Shown here in pieces: positions 1 through 9,278 of a DNA stretch of 64,000 nt. The notes under the pieces are model-generated. The model saw only the letters and a list, made by a program, of their open reading frames with translations. It had not been told where the DNA came from and ran no database searches. Source of the stretch: Planctomycetota bacterium (GTDB lineage: Bacteria > Planctomycetota > Planctomycetia > Pirellulales > UBA1268); the NCBI GenBank assembly GCA_003669605.1, contig QWOP01000077.1, positions 1-64,000 on the forward strand, written 5' to 3'. Within the stretch, counting starts at the first letter, position 1; every line of letters begins with the position of its first letter. Position numbers and translations under genes: made by a program.

Positions 1-557
1 AAAACAAGGCTGCGCACGAAGCAGCACTCAAAGCTGCAAAGTCAAAGGAGTCTGCGCTGAGTGCGATGAAGCGGGCCCTCAATCAGTGGCCCAATCTGAT
101 GACGGGCCAGGTGAGCCAATTGGCAAGAGAAAAGTCCAGCAAGGGGGAGATGAGTCCTCAAGACATCCTCAAGGCCTATAAACTGGCCGGACTCAAGGAC
201 AGCCCAGACAATGTGATCGGCCTCTCGACGGAGATCGAAAAAGCGTGCGCCGCCATCGTGAAGGCCAAGCCGGCTGCCGACCAACTTCGCCTCTACAGAG
301 AGAGTCTTTACGGGGGTAATCAAGAGGCCCGCATGCGTCGATTGGGAGCGCAGCTGGTAATGCTCAAAGATTTTTATGATCCTGCCGAGCAAAAAAATTG
401 GCAAAAAGTGTTTGACCGCTATGGCAATGCGGATGGGGGTAAAGCCAAAGCAATCGAGGCGAAGGACGTCGCTGCTGCTGCCAAGGAGATCGCCAAGGTT
501 GTCGCCGAAACGAAGGAATTCGGCAAAAAGGTGAAGAAAATGGTCGCGCGAGGCTGA
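1..557 (+). CDS. Lys/Ala-rich helical protein of unknown function, 5' end off the window
   Basis: The frame of the ATG at 66 stays open back to base 3 without a stop, and the extra residues have the same Lys/Ala-rich helical character, so I read this as the 3' part of a gene that begins before the window. The visible C-terminal part has about 185 residues, few aromatics, many Lys and Ala, and ends in a basic tail (KKVKKMVARG). No signal peptide, membrane segment or motif is visible. It is followed at 137 bp by a second Lys-rich helical protein on the same strand, so the two may form one unit. Base composition is clearly less GC-rich than the rest of the window (A-runs such as those near 390-400), which hints at different ancestry. 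Function unknown; being a real gene is likely but not certain. Confidence 0.55.
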   Translation, partial: NKAAHEAALKAAKSKESALSAMKRALNQWPNLMTGQVSQLAREKSSKGEMSPQDILKAYKLAGLKDSPDNVIGLSTEIEKACAAIVKAKPAADQLRLYRESLYGGNQEARMRRLGAQLVMLKDFYDPAEQKNWQKVFDRYGNADGGKAKAIEAKDVAAAAKEIAKVVAETKEFGKKVKKMVARG

Positions 558-693
558 CGTAAGCACAGGCGGCATACAGAAGAGCGGAGGCCTCGAAGGC
601 CCGCGCAAACGCTGACGTGAAGGCGCGAGCACCAGTGGCTCGAGCCGCTGTTCTCACATGCATCCCCGATCGACCAAAATAGGAGTGCTTACG

Positions 694-1548
694 ATGGCAA
701 AGATTTTCGATGGGCAGTGGAAGAAGGCAAAAGAGAAGTTCGAGAAGGACGCCGGCAAGGTGATCGCGAAGCAGCAGGGCAAGGAGGACGCCAACGCAAA
801 ACTGAAGAAGCCGTCCCAGAAAGGTTGGTTTGGGGTCCGGAAGTCCTCCGGGATGGAATCGGCCTGTAAGGCACTCGACACTGCGGCTGCCGCTGATGCC
901 AACGAGAAGGACAGGCGGAAAGCGCTCGATGCGTACAAGACAGCAGCAGACAACTACAATAAAGAGTTGCTGGAGGCGGCGAAAACGGTGCCTTACAAAT
1001 TCGTCACTAAGGAGATCCAAACGCTTCGCGACGACATGTACAAAATCGCCGCGGATTTCAGGAGACAATATGCGGATCAAAAAGCCGCACCGGTGAGTCT
1101 TGACAAGGCATTCGAGAAGCGTGTCCTTTTGCTGAAGGTCCTCGCCAGTGACCTGAAGGCCAGCATCCAGGTCATGGCGAAAAAGCTGAAGGAGATCGAT
1201 CCCGCAGGGCTGATACTGCAGACGAAACCAGAAATGGATCGTTGGCTGAAGGGCGATCTACCCGGCACTCTTACCACGCTCCGTGATATCACCAAGAAAA
1301 TTGTCCCTGTTTTTGAGGAGTTTGGTTTCGAGGGCGTAAATAAGGAGCTGGCTGGCGACATCAACGACCTCCTCAAGAAACTCCCCAAGGGAAAGTTTGA
1401 GGAGATCAACGGCGCGGATAAACGGACAGTGAAGAGCGCACTTGGGCACGCGCAGGAAGTGGGCAAGGAATTGGAGAAGATCGTTCGCCGCTGCAAAGTG
1501 ACTCACTCCGAGTGCGTGGATTGCCTTGCCTTGACTCGATTGGTGTAG
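694..1548 (+). CDS. Lys-rich helical protein of unknown function
   Basis: The predicted protein has 284 residues. I chose the ATG at 694 over the in-frame ATG at 658 because AGGAG at 681-685 sits 8 bases before it. The sequence is Lys/Glu/Ala-rich and should be almost wholly alpha-helical and soluble; no signal peptide, membrane segment or known motif is seen. Two cysteine pairs near the C-terminus (C..C in the last 20 residues) are the only distinctive residues. It follows the similar Lys-rich gene ending at 557 and shares its lower GC content. The 110 bases between the genes hold nothing else I can name. Function unknown. Confidence 0.65.
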   Translation: MAKIFDGQWKKAKEKFEKDAGKVIAKQQGKEDANAKLKKPSQKGWFGVRKSSGMESACKALDTAAAADANEKDRRKALDAYKTAADNYNKELLEAAKTVPYKFVTKEIQTLRDDMYKIAADFRRQYADQKAAPVSLDKAFEKRVLLLKVLASDLKASIQVMAKKLKEIDPAGLILQTKPEMDRWLKGDLPGTLTTLRDITKKIVPVFEEFGFEGVNKELAGDINDLLKKLPKGKFEEINGADKRTVKSALGHAQEVGKELEKIVRRCKVTHSECVDCLALTRLV

Positions 1549-1591
1549 GTCGCCAGGGGCCCATGCTTTGGAGTTGAAGGCGCAGCCGGCT

Positions 1592-3172
1592 TTAGGAATC
1601 GCGGGCCTCGAAGGGATCCTCGGCCGCTTCGCCGTCGCCGGCCGGTTCTTCTGCCTCGTCGAGATCTGGCTCGTCGCCATCGTCCATAGTGGGGGCGTCT
1701 TCGTCGGGAGTGTCGGCAGCCGCGGCCGGTTCGTCATCGAAGGCGTTGCCGCGGAGATGCTCCGGCGGGTTCGGCTGCGGTGCCGGACGGGAAGGAGCCG
1801 CTTGGGCTTCCGGCTTCGGGAGCGGTTCGAGATTGGTCCACGACTTCGGTGCCCCGGCACCGCGGGCTGCCAGGCTCACGAGCCCCCCCTCCTGCGTTGC
1901 CAGGATGAGCCGATCAGTGTTGCGATTGACGACGGGCCGGGTGAAGGGCCCGAGGCAGAATTGCTGCCGCGGTTCGCCGGTCGCCAGATCGAGGCTGGTG
2001 AGCCTGGCGACGCGGTCGAGGATCCAGATCCGCTCCGCGGCCACTGCCAGGATCTGACCGGGGACGCAGTTCGACCAGATCAAATCGCCAGTTTCGGTGG
2101 AGTAACAGCGGAGGCCATCTTCGCCGAGGGAAACGATCACCTTGTCGCCGGCCACGAACGGCCCGTCCTCCTCCGGCGGTCCGTCGAGAAGGACCCGCCA
2201 GGCCAGCCGCAGATCGCTCCCTTTTTGCAGCGAGTCGATGCGGGCCAGATCGCGGTTACGGGTGGTGGCGAAGATCGCCGATCCGCGGGTGGCGAGGGGG
2301 CCGGCCTGCTGGCTGTCGAGTTGGAACTCATTCCGCTGCCAACCGCGATCCCCCTGCTCCAAGGCCACGATGGTGCCGGCTCGGGTTGTCCAGAGGGTGC
2401 CGGTGCCGAAGGGGATCATGTCCCGCTCCAGCGTGCCGCCAGCGTTGAGTGAGAGGGGTTTGAGGTTCTCTGTAGCATCCATCCGGGCCCGCTTCTCGGC
2501 GGAGGAAAGCGGGGCGCCGGCCTTGCGGGCAGCGGGGATGGCCGCAGGTTTGGCGCCGGGCCGGCCGGCAGTCCGGCTGCCGGTCCGCGAGGTGACGGAG
2601 GTGGGGCCGACGCCGCTGTCGCGCCACGGATTGGAGGGAACGCGGCGGACCGTCGCCGCCCCCTCAGGCTGGTAGACCCACTCGCCGACGGTGGCGCCGC
2701 CGGCAATCGGAGCTTGCCCGAGGGCCTCGCGCCAGCGGATCTGGCCGGTCGATTTCTCGATGGCGTAGAGATCGTTGCCGCTGGCGAGCGTCACCAGTTC
2801 GGGGCCTACCGAGGCCGGCAGGATCGGCTGACCGGGGGAGCCGACGTGAATCGACCAGATGATCTGCGGATTGCAGCGGCCGTCGGGGGTGACTTCACCA
2901 GTGTGGATGGCATGCACGCCACCATCGGCGGATTGGGCGATAATCACCTCCTCATCGATGATCAGGTGGGTCAGCCCGCCCGCGGTGACATCGATCGGCA
3001 GGGCGAGCAGCCACTCGCGTTCCAGGCCAGCCCGCTCGGCGGTCAATTCGTCGGCCAGAGTTCCGCACAACCCCACGGCATGGGCGGGCGGGGCCGCCGG
3101 AACCCCCGCCAGAGCGACGGCACAGGCGATCAACGGCGCGCGGATCAATCGGCGGAGCAATGGACGACGCAT
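1592..3172 (-). CDS. Exported PQQ-like beta-propeller (BamB-like) repeat protein
   Basis: The protein has 526 residues. The ATG is preceded by GGGAG at 8 bases. Residues 1-32 form a classic signal peptide (Arg-rich start, Leu/Ala core, cleavage after PAHA). The rest shows repeated propeller blades of the PQQ/YncE type: pairs such as DLIWSN, LTSLDLATGEP, GLVSLAARG and VYALE-like strands spaced about 40-50 residues apart. The central stretch around 190-250 is Arg/Pro/Ala-rich and probably unstructured. The last 60 residues are Pro-rich, then strongly acidic (Asp/Glu), suggesting a flexible tail. Probably a periplasmic or outer-membrane-associated scaffold protein; the resemblance to BamB is by fold only. 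It is divergent from the giant gene at 3495. Confidence 0.75.
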   Translation of the reverse strand: MRRPLLRRLIRAPLIACAVALAGVPAAPPAHAVGLCGTLADELTAERAGLEREWLLALPIDVTAGGLTHLIIDEEVIIAQSADGGVHAIHTGEVTPDGRCNPQIIWSIHVGSPGQPILPASVGPELVTLASGNDLYAIEKSTGQIRWREALGQAPIAGGATVGEWVYQPEGAATVRRVPSNPWRDSGVGPTSVTSRTGSRTAGRPGAKPAAIPAARKAGAPLSSAEKRARMDATENLKPLSLNAGGTLERDMIPFGTGTLWTTRAGTIVALEQGDRGWQRNEFQLDSQQAGPLATRGSAIFATTRNRDLARIDSLQKGSDLRLAWRVLLDGPPEEDGPFVAGDKVIVSLGEDGLRCYSTETGDLIWSNCVPGQILAVAAERIWILDRVARLTSLDLATGEPRQQFCLGPFTRPVVNRNTDRLILATQEGGLVSLAARGAGAPKSWTNLEPLPKPEAQAAPSRPAPQPNPPEHLRGNAFDDEPAAAADTPDEDAPTMDDGDEPDLDEAEEPAGDGEAAEDPFEARDS

Positions 3173-3494
3173 CGAACGACACTCCCGGACGTTTCACCAC
3201 CCCCGAGCATGGACACCGCTCAAGAATAGCCCGGAGACAAGGCCCCGGCCGGATGCCTGGCCTGTCGGCCGCCCCACAGGCACGTGGGGCAATCCGATGA
3301 CAGCGATCGTGCCGGAAGTACCGCCCGAAGAGGGTCCTGGGCCCTGGTTACGCCTCTCACCCTGCGATCGGCAGCCCGCCCTGCTACGATTTCCCCTCGC
3401 CCCCCGTTGGCCGCCGTGCGCCCCTGCCTGGGGTGACATCGATTGGCCCTGGCGGGGTTCACAGGCCGGCGAGTGCCCGAGGAATTTCCCAGCG
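3173..3494. other. Divergent intergenic region with presumed promoters
   Basis: This 322-bp stretch separates the starts of the minus-strand propeller gene and the plus-strand giant gene, so promoters for both should lie here. The plus-strand frame is open through it, but the first 300 bases run back into the propeller gene and have no ribosome site, so I do not count it as coding. I found no convincing -35/-10 pair, repeat or RNA structure by eye. Confidence 0.4.
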
Positions 3495-6400
3495 ATGCCC
3501 CAGGAGACCAAGCCGTCCCGTCCAGTCGATCCCGCCGGGCTGGTGCTTGGCTACCTTAATTTCTCCTCCGGAGCGTTTGATCCGGCGGTCTGGAGGGCCA
3601 TGTCCGAACTATTCGCCGCGGTCGAACCCCAGGGGGAACGCCCCGAGGCGGCGATCTTGGTGGGCCAGTCGCTGCGCGACCGCCTGGCGACGCTCGAAGC
3701 CACCGAACCAGCCTTCCGTGACGCCCGTCAGGCCCGAGAGACAATCGACCTGGTCTTCGAGGGAGTCCTCCCGGCCTACCGCCGGTTCCACGCCGATCTC
3801 CTCGAACATCAGTCCCCCGGAGCGGTGGAGCGGCCCTTCTCCGTGATGGCGGCGACCCAGGCGGTGCTGGCGGCAGGAGGGCCGGGCACGCCGGACGTGG
3901 TCGACGATGCAATCAACAGGCTCAACGACTACGTCGGCTGGCGACCGGTGGCGGTGCTGGAGAACGGGCGCCTCTCCGAGCCCTATCCGCACGAGCGGGT
4001 CCGGCCTGTCCCGCTGTTCGTCGCCGGGGCCGGCGCGGCGCACGGACGCTACCGCGATCTCGTGGCCGGGGCCATCGAAATTCTCGCCGCAGCGCCAGAT
4101 CAACTCGTGCAGCAGGCCGACTTCGAATTGGACGCCCTTGAGGAACTGGCGATCGACCCGCGGGCGTTTGATTTCCTCCACCCGGCAGCCAGCCGCCCCA
4201 ACTACCTCTTCGGCCTCTGGGACCCGGCCCGGATTGATCAGCGTGGCCGGTACCGCCGCATGGTCGTCCAGCAAGCAACACTCGACGGCATCCTCTCCTG
4301 GCCGGAATCGGCCCGCGGCGACACTCCCGCGGACGGCCGGCTGGAGTCCCAGCTGCGCCGCGAATCGGCAGCTGTTTTGGCGGGAGTGATGCTGATGGCT
4401 TCGGGGCTCTCCGGACACGGCCCAGGAGCACATCATGCCGGCATGCCCCTCTCTGAACTGCTGCCGCGGATCGCCGGCTACCGCGATGAGTTCTACCGCT
4501 GGCTGTTGGCCCACCTCGATCCCGATCACCGGCAGCGTTTGGACGAGGAGGTGCGCCGACTGCGGCAGCCGTTCGGTGGCGTCCGCCGGCACATCAACTC
4601 ACTCCTCGCCAGCCGACGGGCTCGGCAGGTGGAGGCGGTGGCGCTGGCGGGGGTGTTTTCCCGACTCGGCCGCGCGTCGGGGGCGGAGCGGATGGCGGCC
4701 CTCGTGCCGGCGGCCTCGGCGCGGATGCAGGCCAGGATCACCAGCCGGGTGGTTGCCGCGCAGCAGTCGCTCCGCCGTCAGGGGGCGCCGACCGCAGCGC
4801 TTGCTGGCGGAGGAGCCGCAGCGGCGCTCGATGAACTCGATGCCGCCGCCGGACTGCTTTTGGAGGCGGTCGGCTGCGGCGCCGTAGTTGATCCCTGGAA
4901 CATCCTCGGCCTCTCCGGTCAGTTCCCGCTCCATGAGCCGGGAGGGGAGAGCCTCCCCGATCCGCGTGTCGATGATCTGGTGTCGACCGTGGGAACGATC
5001 CTCGATGGCTATGCCGCCACCTGGCGGGCTGCCAGCCTGGAGGGCCCGCCGGCGGTGGCGGCCCGGGCCGCAGCGGCCTGCGAGAAACTCGCCGCCTGGT
5101 GGGACCGCTTTGCCACCACCACTGTCTCTGGCGTGCCCCATCTCTCGGGCCGCGAGATGCTCGTCTCGTCGCGGGAGGTGATTGGTGCCCTCGCCCGGCG
5201 CCATGCCAGTTCCCCGTCGGCCCCTCCCCCCGGTTTCTGGCGGAACGAAGTGGCCGAGTTCTCCTCGCCACGGAGCCATTCCCACGCCGCCGAGGCGCTC
5301 CTCCGCGAAGGGGATCTCGATGGCGCCATGGGGCTGCTTGTCCACTGGGCATCGCTGCTTGAAGGCGTGGAGGTGGAACGCCTCGGCCCGGTGTGGCTGG
5401 CGGCGGCGAGTCGCTGGCTGGCTCTGGCGCTGGCCGACCGCACGCCTGCCGGTCGCAACCGAGCGAGACGCTTTCTGGAACTCGTGGAGGCCAACACCGG
5501 TGGGATCGCCGACTGCATCGAACGCTCAGCGGCCCAGAAACCCCCCGGCGGATCGAGACGCCGTGGCGGCCTTCGCGATGACGACCCTGGCAGCGACGAG
5601 GATGAGGGGGGGGAAACGCCCGGCTCCGAGGAGAGCGTGGCGGCGGCGTATGAGTCGATGGTGTGGCGCGACTCCACCGACGACGGTATCGACGGAGGGA
5701 TGCTCGATGTAGACGGCCCCGGTGGGCCCACGGCCGGAGGCGTGGCGGAACTGGAACACGCCGCCGAATTCCTTGGCAACCTCTGCCGTCTCCTCCGCCA
5801 CGCGGTCACGACACAAAGCGCCGCCGACGTCCGCGACGGCAGCACGCCGCCGCCGCCGGAGATCGATTCCGTGGTCGGTTGGCGGCACATGCTCCGCAGG
5901 CTGCGACGAAACATGGTGCGGGCAGCGGAAATGATCACCGCGGTGGATGCGCCGCCGCCGCCGGGAATGCCCCCGGCGGAGTACGACCGGCTCCGCTGGC
6001 AGCGCGATGCCGCCGCCGAGCGGCTCATCGATGCGGCCGTGCAGGCCACTGAGACGCTCTGGATGCTCTCGGCCCGGCTGCACATCGGACGGCTACGCCC
6101 GGCGGCGGCGGCGCCGGCCGGCCGGCACCGAAAAGGAGCCGTCGGTCGGTTGTTTGCAGCGCTTTTGAGCGGCGACGCCGCCGCCGCAGGCGACGCCCTG
6201 GGGGCTGTCCGTGAACGCCTCGCCGGGCAACCGGTGCTCTATGTCCCGCTGTCGCGGGGGGGCCGGCCCGATCGGATCGTCCGTGCCCGCAGCCGGGAAA
6301 GGCTCCTGGAGCGGCTCGCCTCCTGCCTGCCCCGGGTGGGGTTGGTCGCGGAGACGTCGGCGGTGGTCCAACTGGCCAAGTCGCTGGAGATTCGCCGGCC

Positions 6401-7544
6401 CCGTGGAGCGGCCAGCGTCAGCGAATTCGACCGCGTCTTTGAAGCCGCCACCTCGGCACTTGTCGAGCGGATCGTGGAGAGCGCTCAGGCTCTCGACGAG
6501 CAGGGCCAGCCCCCCGCCGCATGCTTGGTGACGGAGCGGATCCTCGAGGGGCTCGCGCTGCTGGTCCCGCGGCTGCTTGAGACCTGGATGACCCACGCCC
6601 GGCAATTGCGGCTCTCGGTGTTGGAGAGGGTTCGTGATCCGAAGGCCTTCGCCGCCCTCCAGGAATTCATCGAGACCTACGGTGCGGGGCTGTTCACGCA
6701 GCACATGCTCGCCCCCCCGTCGCTGCGTGGCATTCTCCGCGGTGGGGTCCGCAGGTGGCTTGAGGACCTCGTCGAACGCCATGCCGGAGAGCCGCTGGAG
6801 AGTGGTGGTCCGGCCCGGCCCCGCCGGCTGATCGAGGCGCTCTCCGCTGGGGAACTGCCGGTCCGCCAGGCCGCCGCCAAGCTCCGGCTGGCGCTTGAGT
6901 GCATTGCCGAAAACCATGCCGAATACCGCGATTGGAATTCCACCACCACCCAGTCCGATCGCGGCGAATGCCTGCATGTGCTCCTCGACTTCCTCCGCAT
7001 CAAGGCGGAATACGAGCGGATTGCCTGGACGCTGCGGCCGGTGAACATGGCCCACCGCGTCCTCGCCCGCCGCGCCGTCCCGGAGGCAGCGGAAGCTTGG
7101 CGCGGCCGGATGCGCGACGAAACCAAAGACACTGCCGCGGAGATCGTCGAGCGCCTGGCGGGGCTTGAAACCCGGTGGGGCGTGCGGCTGGCGGCGATCG
7201 CCGACCGGGTGCGGCGACCGTTCACGGCGGTGCTCGAGCAGGACGACCTGGAGGCGTTGGTGGAACCGGCCGTCTGCGAACTCTCCACCGGCGGGCCGGC
7301 GGGGGCGGGGGAGCGGTTCGAGCAGCGCGCGACGCAGTTCGTGGGGCTGGCCGGAGGATCGGGCGTGGAGATCCCCGACTGGCTCGAGCGGCTTGGGCAC
7401 ACCGTCGACAGCGAACTGGAGAAGGCCTGGCCCGACGGCCGCACCCAGAGCGGACTCATCTCGCTCCCCGAAGCCGTGGTGTGGCTGCCGCTGCCCTGGC
7501 CTGAACTGCGGCGGGCCCTGGAGCCGGAAGGCCCAGCCGGCTGA
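3495..7544 (+). CDS. Very large uncharacterised cytoplasmic protein (about 1349 aa)
   Basis: I place the start at ATG 3495, preceded by GAGGA at 3479-3483; the same frame is open much further upstream but only over the divergent gene and the intergenic region. There is no signal peptide and no convincing membrane segment. The sequence is rich in Ala, Arg, Leu and Glu and reads as mostly helical, with long amphipathic stretches. A low-complexity Gly/Asp/Glu-rich linker lies near residues 690-720 and a Pro/Pro/Pro stretch near 815. I recognise no catalytic motif or nucleotide-binding loop. It could be a large helical scaffold or repeat protein. The DUF1080 gene follows after 50 bp on the same strand. 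Function unknown. Confidence 0.75.
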   Translation: MPQETKPSRPVDPAGLVLGYLNFSSGAFDPAVWRAMSELFAAVEPQGERPEAAILVGQSLRDRLATLEATEPAFRDARQARETIDLVFEGVLPAYRRFHADLLEHQSPGAVERPFSVMAATQAVLAAGGPGTPDVVDDAINRLNDYVGWRPVAVLENGRLSEPYPHERVRPVPLFVAGAGAAHGRYRDLVAGAIEILAAAPDQLVQQADFELDALEELAIDPRAFDFLHPAASRPNYLFGLWDPARIDQRGRYRRMVVQQATLDGILSWPESARGDTPADGRLESQLRRESAAVLAGVMLMASGLSGHGPGAHHAGMPLSELLPRIAGYRDEFYRWLLAHLDPDHRQRLDEEVRRLRQPFGGVRRHINSLLASRRARQVEAVALAGVFSRLGRASGAERMAALVPAASARMQARITSRVVAAQQSLRRQGAPTAALAGGGAAAALDELDAAAGLLLEAVGCGAVVDPWNILGLSGQFPLHEPGGESLPDPRVDDLVSTVGTILDGYAATWRAASLEGPPAVAARAAAACEKLAAWWDRFATTTVSGVPHLSGREMLVSSREVIGALARRHASSPSAPPPGFWRNEVAEFSSPRSHSHAAEALLREGDLDGAMGLLVHWASLLEGVEVERLGPVWLAAASRWLALALADRTPAGRNRARRFLELVEANTGGIADCIERSAAQKPPGGSRRRGGLRDDDPGSDEDEGGETPGSEESVAAAYESMVWRDSTDDGIDGGMLDVDGPGGPTAGGVAELEHAAEFLGNLCRLLRHAVTTQSAADVRDGSTPPPPEIDSVVGWRHMLRRLRRNMVRAAEMITAVDAPPPPGMPPAEYDRLRWQRDAAAERLIDAAVQATETLWMLSARLHIGRLRPAAAAPAGRHRKGAVGRLFAALLSGDAAAAGDALGAVRERLAGQPVLYVPLSRGGRPDRIVRARSRERLLERLASCLPRVGLVAETSAVVQLAKSLEIRRPRGAASVSEFDRVFEAATSALVERIVESAQALDEQGQPPAACLVTERILEGLALLVPRLLETWMTHARQLRLSVLERVRDPKAFAALQEFIETYGAGLFTQHMLAPPSLRGILRGGVRRWLEDLVERHAGEPLESGGPARPRRLIEALSAGELPVRQAAAKLRLALECIAENHAEYRDWNSTTTQSDRGECLHVLLDFLRIKAEYERIAWTLRPVNMAHRVLARRAVPEAAEAWRGRMRDETKDTAAEIVERLAGLETRWGVRLAAIADRVRRPFTAVLEQDDLEALVEPAVCELSTGGPAGAGERFEQRATQFVGLAGGSGVEIPDWLERLGHTVDSELEKAWPDGRTQSGLISLPEAVVWLPLPWPELRRALEPEGPAG

Positions 7545-7594
7545 TGCTCCGCAGAGTAAGAATCCATTCTCCCCCCCGACGAGGACCATTTCCG

Positions 7595-8284
7595 ATGGAT
7601 CGGCATCACTTGTTCAGCCGCCGAACGACCTCAGCCATCGTCGCCTGGGGAGTGTTCGTGGTGCTCTCGGCACAGGCCGCTTGCTGCGCAGCGCAGGAGC
7701 AGTCGACGGGCGAAGAATCGCTTTTTGATGGACGGAGTTTCGCCGGCTGGAACGGTGACACGACCTCCATCTGGCGGATCGAGGAGGGGCAGATCGTGGC
7801 CGGGAGTCCCGACGCGACCGCACCACGGAACGAATTCCTGGCGACCGACCGGGAGTTTTCTGACTTTGAGCTGCGCCTGGAGTACAAGCTCGAGGCGAGC
7901 GCCGGGGCCAATGCCGGTGTCCAGTTCCGCTCCGTCCGGCTCGCAGACCATCACGAGGTGAGTGGCTACCAGGCCGACATCGGGCCGGGCTACTTCGGCG
8001 CCCTCTACGATGAGAGCCGGCGCAACACGCTTCTGGCCGTGCCGGCCGAGCGGATGGTGGCCGCGGCACTTGCCGGGGGCATCGATGGCTGGCATTCGTA
8101 CCGCATCCGGGCGGAGGGGAAACGGATCCGCCTCGAGCTCAACGGCGTGGAGACGGTCGACTGGATCGAGCCCGATGATGGCATCGCGAAACAGGGGATG
8201 ATCGCGCTGCAGATCCACGGCGGCCTGGTGGGCACGATCCGCTACCGCAACATCCGCATCCGGCCGCTCGACGGGGGAAAGTGA
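7595..8284 (+). CDS. Secreted DUF1080 (3-keto-disaccharide hydrolase-type) protein
   Basis: The protein has 229 residues, starting at ATG 7595 with GAGGA at 7581-7585. Residues 1-33 form a signal peptide ending in a Cys/Ala-rich region (AACCAAQ), so lipidation is possible. The mature part matches the DUF1080 concanavalin-like fold: FDGRSFAGWNG near the start, then FSDFELRLEYKL, ANAGVQFRS, GYQADIGPGYFGALYDE, and RLELNGVETVDW with GMIALQIHGG near the end. These are the family's hallmark strands in order. Family members act on 3-keto-glycosides or bind polysaccharides in planctomycetes, where many paralogues occur. Here it would act in the periplasm; the substrate cannot be told from sequence. 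Confidence 0.88.
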   Translation: MDRHHLFSRRTTSAIVAWGVFVVLSAQAACCAAQEQSTGEESLFDGRSFAGWNGDTTSIWRIEEGQIVAGSPDATAPRNEFLATDREFSDFELRLEYKLEASAGANAGVQFRSVRLADHHEVSGYQADIGPGYFGALYDESRRNTLLAVPAERMVAAALAGGIDGWHSYRIRAEGKRIRLELNGVETVDWIEPDDGIAKQGMIALQIHGGLVGTIRYRNIRIRPLDGGK

Positions 8285-8465
8285 GTCGGTCGCCCCCCGC
8301 AGACCTGGAATCATCGGGCTTTTGATTGGTTGTCGTGAACGATGGCCTTCGGCAGGACGGCCGTTCTTGACAATCGCTGCCTGCCGGCGCTGGTTTTCAG
8401 AGGCCCTCAAGCGGCCTCCGGGGGACGCCGTGGCGGCGGCTGCCGGGAGGGTGCTACAACGGGGC

Positions 8466-9278
8466 ATGCCTACCGCCCCGTCACCACCGTCCCCCGCCAC
8501 CGTCGGCTCCGGCCGCCCTGCCCGCCGGGGGGTCTCGGTGTGGCTCGCCGGCCCGATTGGCCTCGACGCTTGGGGGGCGATGAGTGAGCGGCTTGCCTGG
8601 GATGTCTCGGAGCCGGGGGGACGGCCGCCGACGCTCGTCATCTGCGAACTGGAGCGATCGATCACCGTCGGCCGGCTCGGGTCGCGCCGCGATATCGATC
8701 TCACGGAGGAGGAATTGACCCAACGCCGCCTCCGGGTTCGCTTCACCGGCCGCGGCGGTGGCGCGATCCTCCATGGCCCTGGGCAGATCCATGTCGCCCT
8801 CTTTGCCACGCTCGAGGATCTCGGCCTTGCCCGTCACGACGTCGGTGGCTGTATCGAACGGATGGAAGCCGGGCTCGAAGGGACGATCCGCCGCCTCCGC
8901 TGTGGCGCGGCCCGCGACTCTGGCTGCCACGGTGTCTTCGGTCGCACCGGGCTGCTGGCGGCGGTGGGGATGGCGGTCCGCCGCGGTGTTGTCAGCCACG
9001 GCGCCTGGCTCAACGTCACCCGCACCGCTGATGTCTATTCGACTTCCGACATCGCCCACCGCGTCCGGACTGCCACCGGCAGCGCACGCGGCGCCGTTTC
9101 GATGAGCTCCGTTGAGGTGGATGTGCAACGCCGCGTCCGCCTCCAAGATGCCCGGGCGGCGATCGTCGAGCAGTTCGTCGATGCCTATGCTTTCCCCGCG
9201 TCCCACATCCAAGCGGGGTTCCCGCTGCCGGTGCGAACCGGGGGCGATTCCAGGGAGGTCTTCAGCCGTGTCGGATGA
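8466..9278 (+). CDS. LipB/biotin-lipoate ligase-fold protein lacking the usual catalytic residues
   Basis: About 270 residues from ATG 8466 (ATG 8580 is a possible shorter start). The protein matches the LipB family in order: a GRLGSRRDI segment in place of the TLGRRG loop, then RGGGAILHGPGQIHV (the RGG-x-HGPGQ signature), then RRGVVSHGAWLNV (the SHG-x-x-LNV signature). In LipB, octanoyl transfer uses a Lys just before the SHG segment (KI-x-x-IG) and a Cys about 20 residues after it (PCG). Here the Lys position reads LLAAVG and the region after LNV reads TRTADVYSTSD with no Cys. The stop lies inside lipA, which starts at GTG 9268, so the two are coupled. It may be a degenerate or mechanistically altered octanoyltransferase, or an amidotransferase-like relative. 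Confidence 0.8.
   Translation: MPTAPSPPSPATVGSGRPARRGVSVWLAGPIGLDAWGAMSERLAWDVSEPGGRPPTLVICELERSITVGRLGSRRDIDLTEEELTQRRLRVRFTGRGGGAILHGPGQIHVALFATLEDLGLARHDVGGCIERMEAGLEGTIRRLRCGAARDSGCHGVFGRTGLLAAVGMAVRRGVVSHGAWLNVTRTADVYSTSDIAHRVRTATGSARGAVSMSSVEVDVQRRVRLQDARAAIVEQFVDAYAFPASHIQAGFPLPVRTGGDSREVFSRVG

Noticed and set aside
2859-3494. The plus-strand frame of the giant gene continues open upstream to 2859
   Set aside because: It runs over the start of the divergent propeller gene and has no ribosome site; ATG 3495 has GAGGA and follows the intergenic region.
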